DNA from: Candidatus Auribacterota bacterium
Lineage (GTDB): Bacteria > Auribacterota > JAFGBW01 > JAFGJP01
NCBI GenBank assembly: GCA_016929035.1
Contig: JAFGJP010000050.1
Location: 1 to 7,777, forward strand
Direction: 5' to 3'
DNA length: 7,777 bases
Shown: in pieces, positions 5,672 to 7,777 of the stretch
How the letters are laid out: every line of letters begins with the position of its first letter
Numbering within the stretch: the stretch's first letter is position 1
The notes under the pieces: generated by a model
What the model was told of the DNA's origin: nothing
The model's database searches: none
The model's input: only the letters and a program-made list of their open reading frames with translations
Position numbers and translations under genes: made by a program

Positions 5672-6078
5672 TCTTTCCTCCTCATAAAATCAGTTATCAT
5701 CGAGGAAATCATCGAATGTCTTCCATGACTGAAATCCGGATCGGATACATGGCCGCGCCGCTACGGGAAACTTGTCTTTGAGCGATGTATAATCCATTGT
5801 AATACCTTTTGTTAAAAAGAGCAACCCGGAATCCCTCCATTTCTAAAGGAAGACGTCCGGAATCAAACCGGGATAAAAGATCTGCTGTTTTCACGGCAGG
5901 TCCTTCAATCTGAACCGATCCGCGCAAAAGTTATCTAACTTATTGTGCGAAAAGCTATTCGAATAATAATAAAAGTAAGTTAGAATATAACAGGAGACAC
6001 TATAACCGTACAGTGATTTTTCGGATAAAGCTTTTTTCAATATCCGGCTTTCCTGTCAGCGGATAACAAAGATTGAAT
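5672..6078. other. Divergent regulatory spacer with a doubtful ORF remnant
   Basis: This spacer separates the start of the minus-strand zinc-ribbon gene from the start of the plus-strand metallopeptidase. 5677-5682 is the AGGAGG of the former. 5696-5715 holds ATCATCGA twice with a 12-base period. 5709-5927 (-) is an open frame of 72 codons with a TTG start and no Shine-Dalgarno; an upstream stop at 5933-5931 prevents extension. Its sequence (for example RVALFNKRYYNGLYIAQR) suggests nothing I recognise, and it may be a gene remnant or chance. 5934-5984 carries a dyad and 6022-6046 a CGGATA/TATCCG inverted repeat. Confidence 0.45.
5934..5986 (+). promoter_or_regulatory. Dyad and probable promoter region of the metallopeptidase gene
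   Basis: TCTAACTTA (5934-5942) and TAAGTTAGA (5976-5984) form a 9-bp inverted repeat about 33 bases apart, enclosing the 10-base palindrome TATTCGAATA (5956-5965) and AT-rich DNA. Promoter-like words lie inside: TTGTGC (5943-5948) with AATAAT (5965-5970) at 16-base spacing, or TAGAAT (5981-5986) as a -10. The dyad could be an operator for the plus-strand gene or for both divergent units. Evidence is by eye only. Confidence 0.3.
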
Positions 6079-7467
6079 ATGAAAAAGAAACATTTTGAAA
6101 TTTATAAGGGCTCTTTTCTTTTTTCTCTGCCTTTTCTCGTCCTGATATTTTCTTTTTCCCCATCCCTCCTTGCTGATGAGTACATGGAGTATGTCAAAAG
6201 GGAATTTGCCTCAGAAAAGGACCATGTTCTTCAGGACGCTCAGAGACACTTTATCGTCATCAGCCAGGACCGAGCCCTTGCAGAAAAAATCCTCTCCCGG
6301 GAATTGGATCTCTACCAAAAATTTCACAAGACTTTTAAGACGTTGACGTTCTGGGATGATCCAGCCATCGTCAAGATCTTTCCTGAAAGGGTCTCTTTCA
6401 TTCAGCAATTTCATACCCCCACAGCACAGGCGTTCATGTGCAAGTTCAAAAAGGATTCAAGAACGCATCGCTTGATCGCTTCATGGGTACAGCCAGGCCT
6501 TATTGAAAACCTCATCCCCCATGAAACAGCGCATATTTTTATCGCTGACCTGGCAAGAATTGAAGAAATCAACTCCGCGCATGGAAATAAGAGAGTGCTT
6601 CCCCGGTGGATTGACGAGGGCATCGCCCAGTATTTTGAAACGCACGATTCTCTTCTGGACTATAAAATCTATATGATGCATATCGCCTTGAACGAAAATG
6701 GCCATATTCCCTTTGAACAGTTCTTTTCCATAACCCAGTACCCCGAGGACCACACGTATTATTTCTATATTCAGTCAGAAATCGTTACGCGCTTTCTCCT
6801 GTCTCAACCAAACGGATATCAAAAGCTCCGAAACACCATAACGATCTTCCGCTCCAAGGTAAAGGATGGGAGCAAGGCTTTTACTTTGTCTTTTCCTGAA
6901 TACGCCCGGTTTTCAAAACTGAGGGAAGACCTGAAAGCATGGTGCGGCCAGCATACGGCTCGTTACCATCCGGATATCGATAAGCTGAATCGCCGTATTT
7001 CCGATATTTTCAAAATCGGACGATTTAATAAAAACCTTTATAAAGAGATTGCGATGGGCATGGTCGCCTACCAGCTGCATATCAACCAGGATTACCAGGG
7101 CTCGATCCGTCTGGCCAGCGCCGCGCTTGAGCAGAAAAATGGTTTTGCCCTTGCTTATGACGCGCAAATTAAATCTCTGATCAAAACAGATAATCTCAAA
7201 GTCGCCCAAGGCCTGATCGATCTCTATAAAACAACTGATCCAAAAAACGCCTATCGGCTCATAGCTGACATCAAGCATGAATCAAAACATTATCAGGAAG
7301 AAATCGAATGGCTGAAAAAGCTCCTCGAGGCTAATCCGGAAAACGGCTATTTTATCTGTATGCGCATCGCTTTTGTTTATTATGAGTTTCTTAAAGATAC
7401 GGCCATGTCCAATTTTTATGTTTCCCAGGCAGAAAAATACCAGATCCTTCCTGATGAATTTTATTAG
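6079..7467 (+). CDS. Exported gluzincin metallopeptidase (peptidase MA-like) with TPR-like C-terminus
   Basis: Predicted zinc-dependent peptidase acting outside the cytoplasm. Numbering from ATG 6079 gives 462 residues; a TTG at 6073 would add two. Neither start has a strong Shine-Dalgarno. The N-terminus is a Sec signal peptide: basic MKKK, a hydrophobic core (about 12-31) and likely cleavage after SLLA (32). The catalytic motif is HETAH (148-152: zinc ligands His148 and His152, base Glu149), followed 28 residues later by Glu180 in RWIDEGIAQYFE (176-187), the third ligand typical of gluzincins of the peptidase MA-like group. After about residue 300 the sequence becomes helical, with TPR-like pairs (about 326-455) that may bind partners or substrate. 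It lies divergent from the secretion operon and alone in the visible sequence. Being a cargo of the type II system is possible but inferred from proximity. Physiological substrate unknown. Confidence 0.82.
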   Translation: MKKKHFEIYKGSFLFSLPFLVLIFSFSPSLLADEYMEYVKREFASEKDHVLQDAQRHFIVISQDRALAEKILSRELDLYQKFHKTFKTLTFWDDPAIVKIFPERVSFIQQFHTPTAQAFMCKFKKDSRTHRLIASWVQPGLIENLIPHETAHIFIADLARIEEINSAHGNKRVLPRWIDEGIAQYFETHDSLLDYKIYMMHIALNENGHIPFEQFFSITQYPEDHTYYFYIQSEIVTRFLLSQPNGYQKLRNTITIFRSKVKDGSKAFTLSFPEYARFSKLREDLKAWCGQHTARYHPDIDKLNRRISDIFKIGRFNKNLYKEIAMGMVAYQLHINQDYQGSIRLASAALEQKNGFALAYDAQIKSLIKTDNLKVAQGLIDLYKTTDPKNAYRLIADIKHESKHYQEEIEWLKKLLEANPENGYFICMRIAFVYYEFLKDTAMSNFYVSQAEKYQILPDEFY

Positions 7468-7512
7468 GAAGAAAGGCTTCGCGTAATATTATACAAATCA
7501 GCCACTACGTGA

Positions 7513-7527
7513 TTCACCTGCGGTGAA
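7513..7527. repeat. Perfect hairpin, 6-bp stem, 3-base loop
   Basis: TTCACC (7513-7518) and GGTGAA (7522-7527) pair around the loop TGC. It is one of the three-base-loop hairpins of the window and is separated by 13 bases from the next one at 7541-7557. Confidence 0.6.
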
Positions 7528-7540
7528 AACGGGGTTAATT

Positions 7541-7557
7541 ATTCGCCTTCGGCGAAT
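7541..7557. repeat. Perfect hairpin, 7-bp stem, 3-base loop
   Basis: ATTCGCC (7541-7547) and GGCGAAT (7551-7557) pair around TTC. It is close in sequence to the hairpin at 19-35 and, like it, lies beside a copy of the dispersed CCTGTTCATC element, suggesting the two may belong to one composite repeat. Confidence 0.7.
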
Positions 7558-7564
7558 GTTCTTT

Positions 7565-7592
7565 TAATCGGACAGGATGAACAGGATTTTTC
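7565..7592 (-). repeat. Dispersed spacer repeat, copy 2 (inverted)
   Basis: The minus-strand reading GAAAAATCCTGTTCATCC then TGTCCGATTA matches 33-63 with a few substitutions and a three-base length difference. The orientation is opposite to copy 1. This copy contains CCTGTTCAT followed directly by CCTGTCCGAT, an internal near-repeat of nine to ten bases. Confidence 0.6.
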
Positions 7593-7644
7593 ACACGGAT
7601 CGCGAATAGCATGCAGCACCGCTTTTCATTGACGCTTTTATTTC

Positions 7645-7665
7645 TTGCTACTTGCTGCTGGCTAC
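7645..7665 (+). repeat. Heptamer tract TKGCTRC x3
   Basis: TTGCTAC, TTGCTGC and TGGCTAC follow one another without gaps. The seven-base period equals that of the tract at 1503-1537, although the unit sequence differs. Confidence 0.5.
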
Positions 7666-7695
7666 CAGCGAGGCTGAATCACCTATGACCTAACC

Positions 7696-7726
7696 TGGAT
7701 ATTTCATGAAAATCATGAAATATCCA
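7696..7726. repeat. Perfect hairpin, 14-bp stem, 3-base loop
   Basis: TGGATATTTCATGA (7696-7709) and TCATGAAATATCCA (7713-7726) are exact inverse complements around AAA. This is the longest perfect stem in the window. It is followed immediately by CCC-GAA-GGG (7727-7735) and, five bases later, by the 12-bp hairpin at 7741-7767, forming a compact hairpin cluster. The absence of a T-run argues against an intrinsic terminator on either strand. Confidence 0.75.
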
Positions 7727-7740
7727 CCCGAAGGGCCGGC

Positions 7741-7767
7741 TGTTTAAATCGTTACACGATTTAAACA
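7741..7767. repeat. Perfect hairpin, 12-bp stem, 3-base loop
   Basis: TGTTTAAATCGT (7741-7752) and ACGATTTAAACA (7756-7767) pair perfectly around TAC. CCGGC (7736-7740) and GCCGG (7772-7776) could extend the stem across a four-base bulge. The window ends at 7777, so the element may continue beyond it. Confidence 0.7.
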
Positions 7768-7777
7768 TGCTGCCGGG

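Larger units (their letters stand above)
7468..7777. other. Hairpin- and repeat-rich spacer
   Basis: No gene is visible in the last 310 bases. The stretch contains, in order, hairpins at 7513-7527 and 7541-7557, an inverted copy of the window-start dispersed element (7565-7592), a heptamer tract (7645-7665), a 14-bp hairpin (7696-7726), CCC-GAA-GGG (7727-7735) and a 12-bp hairpin (7741-7767). No hairpin is directly followed by a T-run on the plus strand, so none is called a terminator of the metallopeptidase gene. Confidence 0.6.

Noticed and set aside
5857..5871. CCGG-seven-base loop-CCGG resembling a tRNA T-arm (minus-strand loop TTTGATT)
   Set aside because: The stem is only four base pairs, the loop departs from the TTCRANY pattern, and no acceptor, D or anticodon arms can be formed around it.
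5709..5927. 72-codon open frame on the minus strand as a real gene
   Set aside because: It starts at TTG with no Shine-Dalgarno, has an upstream stop that prevents extension, and shows no recognisable motif. It is mentioned only as part of the spacer.
7468..7777. Mobile element or insertion sequence end
   Set aside because: Inverted repeats are many but there is no transposase frame, no target-site duplication visible, and the hairpins are short-loop palindromes instead of paired distant termini.

Overview
The window looks like chromosomal DNA of a Gram-negative (two-membrane) bacterium, because it carries a gspK-gspL-gspM block of a type II secretion system. Base composition is moderate, non-ATG starts (TTG, GTG) appear to be used, and the spacers are filled with short phased repeats and hairpins of a kind I associate, from memory only, with environmental lineages such as Desulfobacterota, Nitrospirota or Omnitrophota. 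The phylum cannot be fixed from this sequence.

Layout. 1-196 is a repeat-rich spacer. 197-1339 (-) encodes a GT4-family glycosyltransferase, followed by a second repeat-rich spacer (1340-1532). From 5671 down to 1533 every convincing gene lies on the minus strand. In transcription order these are a 166-residue Cys-rich zinc-ribbon-like protein, a 49-residue small ORF with a strong Shine-Dalgarno sequence, a DppC/OppC-type ABC permease, and gspK, gspL and gspM. From the small ORF to gspM the genes overlap or nearly abut (overlaps of 4 and 23 bases, a gap of about 22, an overlap of 4), which points to one coupled operon. 5672-6078 is a regulatory-looking spacer with dyads and a doubtful ORF remnant. 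6079-7467 (+) encodes an exported gluzincin metallopeptidase (HETAH...E) with a helical, TPR-like C-terminus. 7468-7777 is a third repeat-rich spacer dominated by perfect hairpins with three-base loops.

How the genes may work together. GspK (tip minor pseudopilin), GspL (inner-membrane bridge to the GspE ATPase) and GspM (GspL partner) are successive parts of the type II machine in their canonical order. The usual preceding gene, gspJ, is not there; a single peptide/nickel-type ABC permease with no DppB, ATPase or binding protein in view stands in its place. The metallopeptidase has a Sec signal peptide and could be a cargo of the system, but this rests only on proximity. The most unusual aspects are the permease embedded in the gsp operon, the small coupled ORF before it, and the spacer architecture: 10-base phased TTCGTG repeats, 7-base tandem tracts, inverted copies of a dispersed element at the two window ends, and a series of three-base-loop hairpins.
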